Shown here in pieces: positions 48,457 to 57,564 of a stretch of 64,000 nt of DNA (position 1 is its first letter; every line of letters begins with the position of its first letter). The position numbers and the translations under genes are program-made. Source of the DNA: Roseibium sp. MMSF_3412. Its GTDB lineage: Bacteria > Pseudomonadota > Alphaproteobacteria > Rhizobiales > Stappiaceae. Below the pieces are notes generated by a model, which was not told the DNA's origin, ran no database searches, and saw nothing but the letters and a program-made list of their open reading frames with translations. Location: assembly GCF_030733265.1 (NCBI RefSeq), contig NZ_JASHJI010000018.1, positions 1 through 64,000 of the forward strand. The letters run 5' to 3'.

Positions 48457-51456
48457 TCAGGCGAAATCCGCATCTCCGATAGTGATGTTTGAGAATGTCG
48501 CATCTGCGTCGGCTTTCAGATCGTCATCTGCGATCAGGACAATGCCGTCGAACTCTCCCCGGAAGTGATCACCAACCAGGACCTCGTAATGGCCGTCCTC
48601 TCCTGACTCGAACAGATCCTGTCTGCCCCAGTTTTGCGTGCCTTCCAGTTCAAAGACGTAGTCTTCCCGGATCTCGCCATCCTTGAGGAAGCCTATGGCG
48701 TAAATCTCGGCTTCGTTCCGGGATTCGAAGTTGAACGAAAGCAGCGTGTCTTCGGTGACAGTGAATTCGGTTTCGATTTTTTTCCAGGCGTTGCCGGTGA
48801 GCGTTACTTCCGTTGAATCGGCGCTGATTGCGGCAAGGCCGTAGTCCTGGATTCCTGTCTTGAAGCTTTCGACCGGCAACTGGATGCCGTTTACCAGGAG
48901 AACATCCTTCGAATTGATGGATATATTGGAGAAATTCGTGGTTCCGCCGCCATAGGCGTCGTTGTCCGCGATCAGGACAATTTTTTCGACAGAACCGGTA
49001 ACGTGCTGGCCGACCTTGAGTTCAAAACGTTGAGATACGCCAGTCGTGGAGTATTGTTCGCCGAGCTGATGGCCCCAGTTTTGCGTGCCGCCAAACTGGA
49101 CAACATTCTCTTGAACGAGCTTACCGTCTTTGACAAAGCCGAGGGCGAAGATTTCGCCCATGATGTCCGCCTTGAAGTCGAAACTGATGACCGTATCCGC
49201 ATCGATGTTCGTCTGCAGGTCGAGGACTTTCCAGGCATTGCCGTAAAGCGTGATGCTTTCGCCTCCACTCGAGACGGTTACGGTGCCCTTGTCCTGAATA
49301 TTGTCATCGAAGTTGCTCACCCGAATTCCGGCACCTGTGCCGTCGTCATCCGTGAACTTGAGAATGATGGGTTCAGCTGAAGAGTTGTCCGGAGGGCTGC
49401 TTGACGGCTGATCCGGAACGGTGATGCCGGGCTGCGAATATGGCGTTGTCGAATAGGGGTCGGACGTCATCACGATATTGTCCAGTTCTCCCTTGAAGCT
49501 GTTGCCAGACCTCCAGGGATTGCCGAACACGAGCCCCCAGTATTCCTTGTTCTTTGTGGAGCCGTCGGCCGACATCTCACCGACCTTGGCACCGTCTACA
49601 AATATTTCCAGATCGCCGCCGATGCCGTCGAAACTCAGGACAACGTTGTGCCAGCCGGTGTCGTTCAAATTCGCTCCTGTGGAAACCAGCTCGAAGCGTT
49701 TACCCGCGTCATTGGTCAACCCGAGAGCCAGCTCGCCTTCTTCCGTCAGGGTCAACGACATCGCCTGATGAAGCATGGCCAGGGTTTCGTCCTGACCGGA
49801 AACGGCTTTGCGTTTCATATCGAAGCTCAGCGTAAACTGATCGAGGCTGTAAATTTCCGAGTTGTTCCGGGTCACCTCGAAGGTGACACCCTGTCCGATA
49901 TGGATCGTCTCCGCGACGTTACCGGCAACGAAGTCGACATTGTTGGGGGAACTGTCTGTCACCTTGCCGCTTTTGGCGGTCAGGGAGAAAATAACCGGAT
50001 CTTCGACATAGACAGTCTTGCTAACCGTCGCCTTTTCACGGGCTGTCTGAACCGTGAGACTCACATTCAGATCACCTGACTGATCGAACGCCACCTGTAC
50101 AGATTGCCCGCGCAGGACGGTTCCGTCTTCGAATGTCCATGTGAATGTTGCATCGGAGGCGCTGACAAAGCCTCTTGCATCCGCTGTATAGTTTGCCTTC
50201 AGGATGAAAACCTGTTCCAGCCCGTTCACTTTCTCCAGCGTGACAACAGGGTTCAGCGTGTCGGGACTACGGTCGAACTGGGACACCTCGGCACCGATGG
50301 AAGAGGAACCCAGTGGACCGTTGGGACTGAGCCTCAGGTCCGAAACGTCAACGTCTCCACCGTTTTGTGCAAACAAGAATACGTTGCCGACATAGTTGTC
50401 GGCCGACTGGTTGACGTAATCGACGAAGTAGTTCCCTGAAACCCGGGCGCTGTCCGGCGCCGTGATGGCTGAGGTGATGTTGTTCGTGATCGTCACCCCG
50501 GTTGCGGCATTCGCAACGTTGATGGCCGGGTCATAGGTAACGTTCCGGGTTCCGCCGCCGACGATCATGCTCGATTGCGGGTTGGTCACCAGTGTGTTGT
50601 TGGAGATGACAAGACCGTTCGTTTCTCCAACGGTGATCCCGTGCAAATGCCCGTTGTAGATCAGGTTGTCCTTGATCGTGATATTCGAGTAGTAAAATTG
50701 AAGATTGGCGTTCTCTGACGTGTCCACTTTTTCGTTGCGGATGAAAATGCTCTGCGAGGCGACGCCGTTGCCTGCATCCAGAATGTTGCCGGAAATCGTG
50801 ATGTCGCGTGTAACGAGGTTCGTGGAGGTCGACCAGATCTGGATCATGTCCATGTGGTTCAGACTCTCGTCCGTGCCCAGCAGGTCATGAATGTTGTTGT
50901 TGGTAATGTCGACGCGTTGAACCCCGGCCATCCTGATCGGATCGCCCTGCAGGCTGTGAAACTCGTTGCCGTTGACTTTGACGTCGGTCGTTTCCAGAAG
51001 GAGCAGCCCGAAATTGTAATTCGAGATCGTGTTGTTTTCCAGAACGAAGCCGTTCGACTCGCGGACCGTGGCAAAGGATTCAGCGACGTAGCTGTTCGTC
51101 GTCAATCGCGCCGCAGTGGCGTCTCCTGAAAACACCGAGTTTGAAATCGAGATGTTGCTGCTGTCGGACACATACACATCCGTCAACCAATCAGCGCGGC
51201 CCGGATCGTAGGTATGCGAGTTCACATCGAGATTTGAGAAATGAATATTGGAAGACGCGGTCAGATGGATCGTGTCAACGATCGCCATGTCATTCGGGTT
51301 TTGCGAGGAGATCTTTACGCCGCTGCCGGAATAGTCCTTGTCATGCATGCGGATGTTGTAGCTGTCGGCTATCTTGACGAGGACGATGCTATCGCCAGCA
51401 ACAGCTTTACTGAGGGCCGCGTTCAACTCTGCTTGACTATCGACGACAAATTCCAT
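48457..51456 (-). CDS. Giant beta-helix/PKD/LamG secreted protein, copy B
   Basis: 999 residues, close paralogue of copy A over its full length with the same order: beta-helix, PKD-like, LamG, two GNAWK/GTQxWG repeats, ending SNITIGDADFA. DNA similarity is high in the regions I compared (roughly 85-90%), and both share GGAGCAAG-GAACGCCATGG around the start. The longer upstream reading frame begins 84 bases earlier, but the ATG at 51456 matches the paralogue's start and ribosome site. It has a longer serine/proline linker before the final repeats than copy A. Opposite orientation to copy A. Confidence 0.85.
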   Translation of the reverse strand: MEFVVDSQAELNAALSKAVAGDSIVLVKIADSYNIRMHDKDYSGSGVKISSQNPNDMAIVDTIHLTASSNIHFSNLDVNSHTYDPGRADWLTDVYVSDSSNISISNSVFSGDATAARLTTNSYVAESFATVRESNGFVLENNTISNYNFGLLLLETTDVKVNGNEFHSLQGDPIRMAGVQRVDITNNNIHDLLGTDESLNHMDMIQIWSTSTNLVTRDITISGNILDAGNGVASQSIFIRNEKVDTSENANLQFYYSNITIKDNLIYNGHLHGITVGETNGLVISNNTLVTNPQSSMIVGGGTRNVTYDPAINVANAATGVTITNNITSAITAPDSARVSGNYFVDYVNQSADNYVGNVFLFAQNGGDVDVSDLRLSPNGPLGSSSIGAEVSQFDRSPDTLNPVVTLEKVNGLEQVFILKANYTADARGFVSASDATFTWTFEDGTVLRGQSVQVAFDQSGDLNVSLTVQTAREKATVSKTVYVEDPVIFSLTAKSGKVTDSSPNNVDFVAGNVAETIHIGQGVTFEVTRNNSEIYSLDQFTLSFDMKRKAVSGQDETLAMLHQAMSLTLTEEGELALGLTNDAGKRFELVSTGANLNDTGWHNVVLSFDGIGGDLEIFVDGAKVGEMSADGSTKNKEYWGLVFGNPWRSGNSFKGELDNIVMTSDPYSTTPYSQPGITVPDQPSSSPPDNSSAEPIILKFTDDDGTGAGIRVSNFDDNIQDKGTVTVSSGGESITLYGNAWKVLDLQTNIDADTVISFDFKADIMGEIFALGFVKDGKLVQENVVQFGGTQNWGHQLGEQYSTTGVSQRFELKVGQHVTGSVEKIVLIADNDAYGGGTTNFSNISINSKDVLLVNGIQLPVESFKTGIQDYGLAAISADSTEVTLTGNAWKKIETEFTVTEDTLLSFNFESRNEAEIYAIGFLKDGEIREDYVFELEGTQNWGRQDLFESGEDGHYEVLVGDHFRGEFDGIVLIADDDLKADADATFSNITIGDADFA

Positions 51457-51994
51457 GGCGTTCTCTTGCTCCGGGTATCTGCAAATTTGGAACAGGAAGC
51501 GGACGAAATGCGAAACGAGATAGGTCCGAGCTGTCGCCACTCCAATTTGGTGACGATATCTCCTATGTTTGCTGTTTAAATCGCGCTTAATCTCTTAACA
51601 AATATCGTTATCCACGCTTTAAATCTCACAATTTGGAATGAACGTGCCGTTCAGTCGTGTTTGGAGCAGCAAAATCAGCTGCGGCGAATCTGAATCGGGT
51701 GTTTTTGACAGGCGGCTGCAGCGCAAGTGGTTGAGGACCTGACTGCACACTGCGGTCGTTTTTCCTTTCGCGGACCAAATTCAGCCTGGGAGCAAGGCCC
51801 TTTCGTGAACGCAATGTGTGCCATGTGCTGCACCCGGTCGCGCCTTTTGTGAACAAAGAGGGGTGCGCCATCAGAAGATGATCCGGAATGCAGGTGGAAG
51901 AGAAATTTACGGTTTTGTTGATAAGAGCAGTCGAACAGCGAAAAAGATTTCTGGATTACAATCTTTCAGCGAATTGAACCAAGGGAACTCTGTG
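51457..51994. promoter_or_regulatory. 538-base divergent region between beta-helix copy B and a GT4 gene
   Basis: The segment 51555-51640 is AT-rich and likely holds the copy B promoter. The open frame running into the GT4 gene from 51818 lacks similarity to the family upstream of 51995. No RNA or repeat recognised. Confidence 0.45.
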
Positions 51995-53191
51995 ATGCCG
52001 AAGGTGATTGTGCACATTTCGGGCGACTACCCGGATCGCATTCAGGCGGGAAAAACAAAGGCTGTCAGCAGTCTCGTCGATGCTGTCCGCGACACCTTCG
52101 ACCAAAAAATCTATTCCATAAACCGAACAACTCCATCCGCGTTCGCCGTTGCAGGGAAGCTGTCGCGCAACCCCGTACGGCCGCGTTTCGACATGCAGTT
52201 CGAGCCCGAAGACGAAGACGTCACGGCGATCCGGTATGGTGGGTTGCAAGGTGGCCTTTACATGGAATCCGCTCTTTTGAATGTGGCAGATCGCATTGCA
52301 GAGGACCTGACACGACGCGGCATAAAACCTGACTTCATTCATGCGCACAAACTGACCATCGAGGGTCTGATCGCGGAAAGACTCAGCAGCATTTTTGACT
52401 GCCCTTATGCGATTTCAATCCAGGTGAACACGGACCGGAAAATCCTGAAGTTTCGCCCCGACCTTCGAAAGAGCTTCCGCCGCATCTACCACGCTGCGGC
52501 GCTTGTCTTTCCTTTTTCCGTTGTCGGGCAGCGCGTGTGTGACGCCGAACTCGGAATGCGCGGCGGCCCGACGATCCTTCTGCCGTGTACATCCCCTGAA
52601 GACCGGATCATCGCTCCGAAGATTGCAAATCCACGCCTTGCATCCGTCTTTCACCTCAAGGACTATCGCAACAAGAATGTCCTCGCACTGATCAAGGCGA
52701 GCGCTTCACTGCAAGAGAGGCATCAAGACTATTCCTTCCACCTGTACGGAGGTGGCTCGGCAGAAGACGAAAATGAAATCGACACGCTGATTGCAGACAA
52801 CAAGGCGACCTCATTCGAACGCAAGGGTCCGATTGCGCACGAAGAGGTCCAGGCAATGCTCAACGGAATGTGCGGTTTCGCCATGGTTTCAAAGCGGGAG
52901 ACGTTCGGGATGGTCTTCCTGGAAGCGTTGCTCGCCGGCTGCCCTGTCGTTTTTCCGAAAGACTGGGCGATTGACGGATTTTTCGACGACGCCGATTTTG
53001 CCCTCGGCGCGTCCGCAAGTGATTTTCCGGCAATTGAGGCCGCAATGGACAAGCTGATTGTTGATCAGCACGCATTGAAGCAGGAGTTGGCGAATTGGCA
53101 GGAGACCGGGAAACTTGCCGCGTTCCAGAGGGAGAGTGTCGTGGAGACGTATCGGAAAGCGGTGACAGAAACCCTTTCCGTCCCGGCATAG
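51995..53191 (+). CDS. Glycosyltransferase family 4
   Basis: A 398-residue GT-B enzyme: N-terminal acceptor half with HAHKLTIEGLIAERL, C-terminal donor half with FHLYGGGSAEDE, and SKRETFGMVFLEALLAGCPVVFP, the E-x7-E-like nucleotide-sugar signature of GT4. The ATG at 51995 has AAGGGAA upstream. It converges with another GT4 gene, stops 40 bases apart. Specific sugar unknown. Confidence 0.88.
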   Translation: MPKVIVHISGDYPDRIQAGKTKAVSSLVDAVRDTFDQKIYSINRTTPSAFAVAGKLSRNPVRPRFDMQFEPEDEDVTAIRYGGLQGGLYMESALLNVADRIAEDLTRRGIKPDFIHAHKLTIEGLIAERLSSIFDCPYAISIQVNTDRKILKFRPDLRKSFRRIYHAAALVFPFSVVGQRVCDAELGMRGGPTILLPCTSPEDRIIAPKIANPRLASVFHLKDYRNKNVLALIKASASLQERHQDYSFHLYGGGSAEDENEIDTLIADNKATSFERKGPIAHEEVQAMLNGMCGFAMVSKRETFGMVFLEALLAGCPVVFPKDWAIDGFFDDADFALGASASDFPAIEAAMDKLIVDQHALKQELANWQETGKLAAFQRESVVETYRKAVTETLSVPA

Positions 53192-53230
53192 CGTTGCGGT
53201 GGTCTGCGGTTTGCCAGTCTGCCGCGGCAA

Positions 53231-54490
53231 TTACTGCGACAGGCTGACCGAACCCTCGATTTTCGCCGGTGCCTTCGGTTGCAGGAGCGTCCTGTAGGCA
53301 TCAAGCATGGAGTGTTTCTCGATATCCCAGTGGAATTCCCGCTGCGCCCGGTCGGAGGCGTAGGCGGACATCTTTGCGCGTTTCTCCGGGTCGGCAAGAA
53401 GCTCCATCATACCCTGAGCGAGGCCTTCCGGTGTGCGGTCGGGCACAATGTGCGCTGCTTCCCCGGCGTCGATTTTTGCCTGCTCCAGGTCGAATTGTAC
53501 AAACGGCATGCCGAGCGCCATATACTCGAACACCTTGTTCATCGAAAGCTTGTCGTTGCACACGTTGGGCGGATCGGGGATGACGCCAATATCACAAGCC
53601 GACAGCTTCTGGAGCAGGGGTTCGCCCGACATATAGCCCGTGAACTCGATATGGTCAGTCAGTTTCAGCTCCGCCGACATTTCGCGCAGCCTGTCATAGT
53701 CGGGCCCGTCGCCGATGATCACGCAACCGATATCGTCGCGTCCCTGAACATTCACGATGTGGTCCATAGCGCGAACGAGATATTCAACGCCGTCCTGTTC
53801 GGCCATGATGCCGACATATCCTGCCAGGAAACGCCGGCCGCGCTTGGCGTTCTCATCGGGCTGGGTTCGCTTGAACCGTTCGATGTCCGGAAAGCTCCTG
53901 ACAACCCAAACCTTTTCAGGCGGCATCTTGCCGGTGTCGATCGCCCGGCCCTTGAGCGTTTCATTCGTTGCCAGACTGCCGTCCGCCAGCTTGAAGGTAC
54001 ACTTTTCAAAGAAAGTCAGCAGGCGGTGAAAGAAGCCTTTCTTACCGAATTTTACCTCGTAAAGCTCCGGATTGATGTCGTGCTGGTCGAAAAGGAATTT
54101 TTTCCCGAAAAACAGTTTGTGAAACAGCGCCACGAGAAAGATGAGATCAGGCGGGTTGCACGCATGGATCACGTCGAAGCCGTGACGGCGCAGTACCTTT
54201 ATCGAAAGACGCATCTCATGAAACAAGGCAGCGGAATACTCCGCGAGGTAACCAAGCGCGCCAGAAGCTTCCAGCGGCAGGTTGTGCCGATAGATATGGA
54301 TTCCGTCGAGCGTTTCCTCGAAGGACGTATGCTTTTTGCCGGTCGGGCAAATAACGGAAACCTCGTAACCAGCTTCACGCAGGGCAGTTGCCTCCTGCCA
54401 CACGCGGCGGTCGAAGGGTACTGGAAGATTCTCGACGATAATCAGGACTTTGCCGGCCACAGGCAGTGGTTTGCTGTTTGGTTCAGCCAA
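53231..54490 (-). CDS. Glycosyltransferase family 4 (exosortase-locus type)
   Basis: A 419-residue GT4 enzyme starting VLIIVENLPVPFDRRVWQEATALREAGYEVSVICP, the signature seen in many exopolysaccharide and PEP-CTERM-associated glycosyltransferases. The C-terminal donor site includes NKVFEYMALGMPFVQFD. Start is TTG at 54490 with GAGGAG upstream; no ATG is available. It is divergent from xrtD, which supports linkage of polymer assembly to the exosortase system. Confidence 0.9.
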   Translation of the reverse strand: MAEPNSKPLPVAGKVLIIVENLPVPFDRRVWQEATALREAGYEVSVICPTGKKHTSFEETLDGIHIYRHNLPLEASGALGYLAEYSAALFHEMRLSIKVLRRHGFDVIHACNPPDLIFLVALFHKLFFGKKFLFDQHDINPELYEVKFGKKGFFHRLLTFFEKCTFKLADGSLATNETLKGRAIDTGKMPPEKVWVVRSFPDIERFKRTQPDENAKRGRRFLAGYVGIMAEQDGVEYLVRAMDHIVNVQGRDDIGCVIIGDGPDYDRLREMSAELKLTDHIEFTGYMSGEPLLQKLSACDIGVIPDPPNVCNDKLSMNKVFEYMALGMPFVQFDLEQAKIDAGEAAHIVPDRTPEGLAQGMMELLADPEKRAKMSAYASDRAQREFHWDIEKHSMLDAYRTLLQPKAPAKIEGSVSLSQ

Positions 54491-54759
54491 CGATCCAACT
54501 CCTCGACGTGCAATTCAATATAAAAATCATGCCTGATATAGGGCGAACTTGATCACAAGGTCAAACGGAACCTGCACAAAAACAAACCAGATCCTTCGTT
54601 AAGATTAATTCGTCTTTTTTTTTAGTAAAATTTGCATGATCTGCGCATTTTCACCAATAATTTAGTTACAAAAAGGCGCAGGATATGGGATTAAATACCC
54701 CAAGATTTTAAGTGCGGCCGGTTTGTTGGCCGAAGCGTCGATTTTGAACGGAACCATTC

Positions 54760-56370
54760 ATGACTGCCGATATTCGTAACGACAATACCGTGGTGCCGAG
54801 TGACATTCTTTCGCTCACAAAGCGCGCAATTCCCTGGATCATCGTCGCTTCTCTGGGAGCGGCAGCGTTTTTCTGGGATGGACTGATTTCCCTTGGTGCG
54901 GCTTGGTCGCGGCCGGAGTACAGCTACGGCCCCCTGGTTCCCCTGATCACGCTCTACATGACGCTTCTGGAGATCCATCGTCATCCGGTCAAGCCTGATC
55001 ACGGCAGCCGAATTGTAGGTATGGCGGTCTTTGTGCTGGCGCTTCTCGTGGGGCTTTTGGGCAACCTGGTCGAGATCCCGGATATCATCACCTACGGCTT
55101 CATTCTTTATGTCGGCGCATTCATTCTGTTGCTTGCGGGAACCCGGGAAGGCTTCAGGTTCTGGCCCGGTTGGTTGCATCTGATCTTCATGCTGCCCCTG
55201 CCGCAGTTCGTCTATCTCAGTGTCTCGACCCATCTTCAGGCCGTTTCTGCCGAAATCGGGGTCGCCGTCATTCAGTTGATGGGAATTCCGGTATTGCTTG
55301 ACGGTACCGTGATCGACCTTGGCGAATACAAACTGCTTGTCGCAGAGGCCTGCAGCGGCTTGCGCTACCTGTTTCCGCTGTTCAGCTTTGGCTGGCTGAT
55401 GGCCGTTCTTTACAACGGTCCCAACTGGCACCGGGTGCTGATTTTCTTCGCGACGATCCCGGTCACGATCCTTATGAACTCCTTCAGGGTCGGAATGATC
55501 GGCGTCCTCGTCAATCACTTCGGTATCGAGCATGCCGAGGGCTTCATTCACTATTTCGAAGGCTGGGTGATCTTCATCTCCTGTACGGTCATCCTGTACA
55601 TGCTTGCCTGGGTGCTTTCGCGCTATTTCTCATTCGGGCGCGAACGTCCGAAATACATTATCGGAATGGATTACGAGGGCGTTCTCGGTCCGCTCAAGAA
55701 GTTTCCTTCGGTCAATGCGGGAAAAGCCTTCATTGCAGCTTCGATCATCGCATTGGTCGCAGGCGTGGCGTGGCAGTTGACGCCGGCACCGTCCCCCACC
55801 TCGATCAACCGTCTGCCGCTTGGCATTTTCCCGATGCATGTCGACAACTGGCAGGGCAGGGCGACAATCCTCGACAGGGATATCGAGCAAGTACTGGGTG
55901 CGGATGAATATCTCCTGGCCGACTACAACTTCGAGAACACAAACGTCAATCTGCTGATGACGTTCTACAAGTCGCAAACCAACGGCTCGGGTATTCACTC
56001 GCCGGAAATCTGCTTGCCTGGTGGCGGATGGGAAGTGTCGAAGTGGGAGCAGAAAACGGTCACCGTCGGAGCGGGCGACCAGGCAAAATCCATGAAGGTC
56101 AACCGCGCGATCATCCAGCTCGGACTGCAACGCCAACTCGTCTATTTCTGGTTTGAGCAACGCGGCAAGCAGATCACCAATGACTTTGAAGCGAAGTTTG
56201 TGTCCATGTGGGATACCTTCTCAGAAGGACGCTCTGATGGCGGCCTCGTCCGGGTCGTCACACCGATCGCTCCAGGTGAGGACGTGAACAACGCTGATGA
56301 TCGTCTGCAGTCATTTCTTGAGGGTGTCGTCCCCATGCTGCCGGCGTATTTCCCGGGCATCGAGGCTTGA
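54760..56370 (+). CDS. xrtD: VPLPA-CTERM-type exosortase XrtD with fused EpsI domain
   Basis: This membrane cysteine transpeptidase cleaves and anchors proteins bearing a VPLPA-CTERM tail. The N-terminal 300 residues form about eight helices with the exosortase triad: Cys198 (EACSGLRYLFPL), Arg243 (NSFRVG) and His264 (GFIHYFEGW). Residues about 310-530 are an EpsI/DUF3485 domain with HSPEICLPGGGWEV and Cys418. The N-terminal fusion layout is that of XrtD, and the matching target is encoded at 58828-59529. A terminator follows the gene. Confidence 0.93.
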   Translation: MTADIRNDNTVVPSDILSLTKRAIPWIIVASLGAAAFFWDGLISLGAAWSRPEYSYGPLVPLITLYMTLLEIHRHPVKPDHGSRIVGMAVFVLALLVGLLGNLVEIPDIITYGFILYVGAFILLLAGTREGFRFWPGWLHLIFMLPLPQFVYLSVSTHLQAVSAEIGVAVIQLMGIPVLLDGTVIDLGEYKLLVAEACSGLRYLFPLFSFGWLMAVLYNGPNWHRVLIFFATIPVTILMNSFRVGMIGVLVNHFGIEHAEGFIHYFEGWVIFISCTVILYMLAWVLSRYFSFGRERPKYIIGMDYEGVLGPLKKFPSVNAGKAFIAASIIALVAGVAWQLTPAPSPTSINRLPLGIFPMHVDNWQGRATILDRDIEQVLGADEYLLADYNFENTNVNLLMTFYKSQTNGSGIHSPEICLPGGGWEVSKWEQKTVTVGAGDQAKSMKVNRAIIQLGLQRQLVYFWFEQRGKQITNDFEAKFVSMWDTFSEGRSDGGLVRVVTPIAPGEDVNNADDRLQSFLEGVVPMLPAYFPGIEA

Positions 56371-56401
56371 ACCTCAGACAGTAACGACGGCGATCTGCCG
56401 A

Positions 56402-56447
56402 GCGGCCGCACCCTTGATTAAACCGGGGTAGCGGCCGTTTTTCTTTT
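56402..56447 (+). terminator. Rho-independent terminator of xrtD
   Basis: CGGCCGC at 56403-56409 pairs with GCGGCCG at 56431-56437, with a 21-base loop, followed directly by TTTTTCTTTT. The long loop makes it weaker than the terminator at 44201, but the T-run is good. Confidence 0.65.
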
Positions 56448-56786
56448 GTTTGCTGAGTGCGGGCGCGCAACGCGGGCGAACCGGGCGACGAAGCACCGTG
56501 AACCCGCCCTGGTTTCCGATGAGTACACTGCGCAGGCGGTTGCAGAGCAGCTGCACATCGGCACGGCGCTCGGATTGTGCAACTGTCCCGGCACACCGGA
56601 CGATGGGCTGACACCCATTCCTGCGCCGGAGAAAACCCGTCCGGAAAGAGACTTCCAGGCTGCTTTCGGCGCAGAGCGCGCAGATCCCGGAAACAAGGGT
56701 TACAGACCACATACGGCCCGGAAGATCGCTGCCTCTTACGGACACATGCCCGGATCCTCGTGACGGTTATAAGCCGCCGAGGCGGT

Positions 56787-57056
56787 CTAGGGTACGGACT
56801 CCTAAATGAAGTCAATTTGGTTTGGATCGTTTTGACCAGCTGCGAGGAGCGAAAGCGCAGGAAATGTGGTTCATTTTCAAGCCTTTCGCGACGCTGCAGA
56901 TGGCTGAAACGGCCAAATCCGGTGGACGGCAAAATGGCCTCACCTCGCAGCGTCACCGCGCTTGACCGGGCATAAAGCCCGCTCTACTCACGCTTTCTCG
57001 CGAGATTTTGCCATTTCTGCCGCCAAATCGGCTTCATTTATGGGTCCGTACCCTAG
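56787..57056 (+). mobile_element. Complete 262-bp MITE-like element with CTAG duplication
   Basis: The element spans 56791-57052 and is flanked by CTAG at 56787-56790 and 57053-57056. Its ends form an inverted repeat: the first 30 bases, beginning GGTACGGAC, match the reverse complement of the last 30 at 26 positions. It contains no transposase; a small hairpin (CGGGC, ATAAA, GCCCG) lies at 56967-56981. CTAG duplication and size suggest a non-autonomous derivative of an IS5-type element. A 95% identical inverted copy occupies bases 1-162. Confidence 0.85.
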
Positions 57057-57564
57057 AGCTCTTTCCGGCCAATTTGGATCACCTGGCTGAGGACATCGGT
57101 GTAGTCGGGTCAGCGGATCCCGAAGCGCGATGCAGTGCATCGTTCAAGCGGCACACCGCAGCCGATGGGCCGGGCATCCTCACCCGTTTCGGAACGCATT
57201 CATGCGAGAACCATCTAGATTGGCCGGAACAACCCCTGGAGCGCGAATAGCTTCTATCGGGCAGCCTGCGGTGCGCTCGTCAAGGCTCTCCCGGTGGTTC
57301 GCGGCGCCTTGGGCATTGATGTGCGGGAAAGAAATCGGTGATGGGCAGCTTGTCGCCGTGGTTGCCCGTCAGGGAAAACCGCGGAGCGATTGCCACGCGC
57401 GGTCTGCCAATACCAACTGTTACGAAGCTTCGATGCGCTTGTGTTTCGGCGCTTATCTGAACGCTGCGGAGCCAAAAGCCGGGAAGAGGCGATGCGGCAC
57501 GCCTCCCGAACCCATCAGCCATTGCCGATGCTGTCGCTTCAGTTCCCCAGCAGGTAGATCTGGT
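57057..57564. other. Gene-free stretch beside the MITE
   Basis: Neither this segment nor 56448-56786 on the other side of the element encodes a protein I can support. Frames on both strands here lack recognisable motifs and ribosome sites; they may be remnants of displaced genes. Confidence 0.5.

Noticed and set aside
41187..51456. Giant paralogues as a CRISPR or other short-repeat array
   Set aside because: The repetition is two long coding copies plus internal protein repeats, not short spaced DNA repeats.
56446..56763. 105-codon frame between the xrtD terminator and the MITE
   Set aside because: No homologous pattern and the opposite strand is equally open; could be a decayed gene but not supportable.
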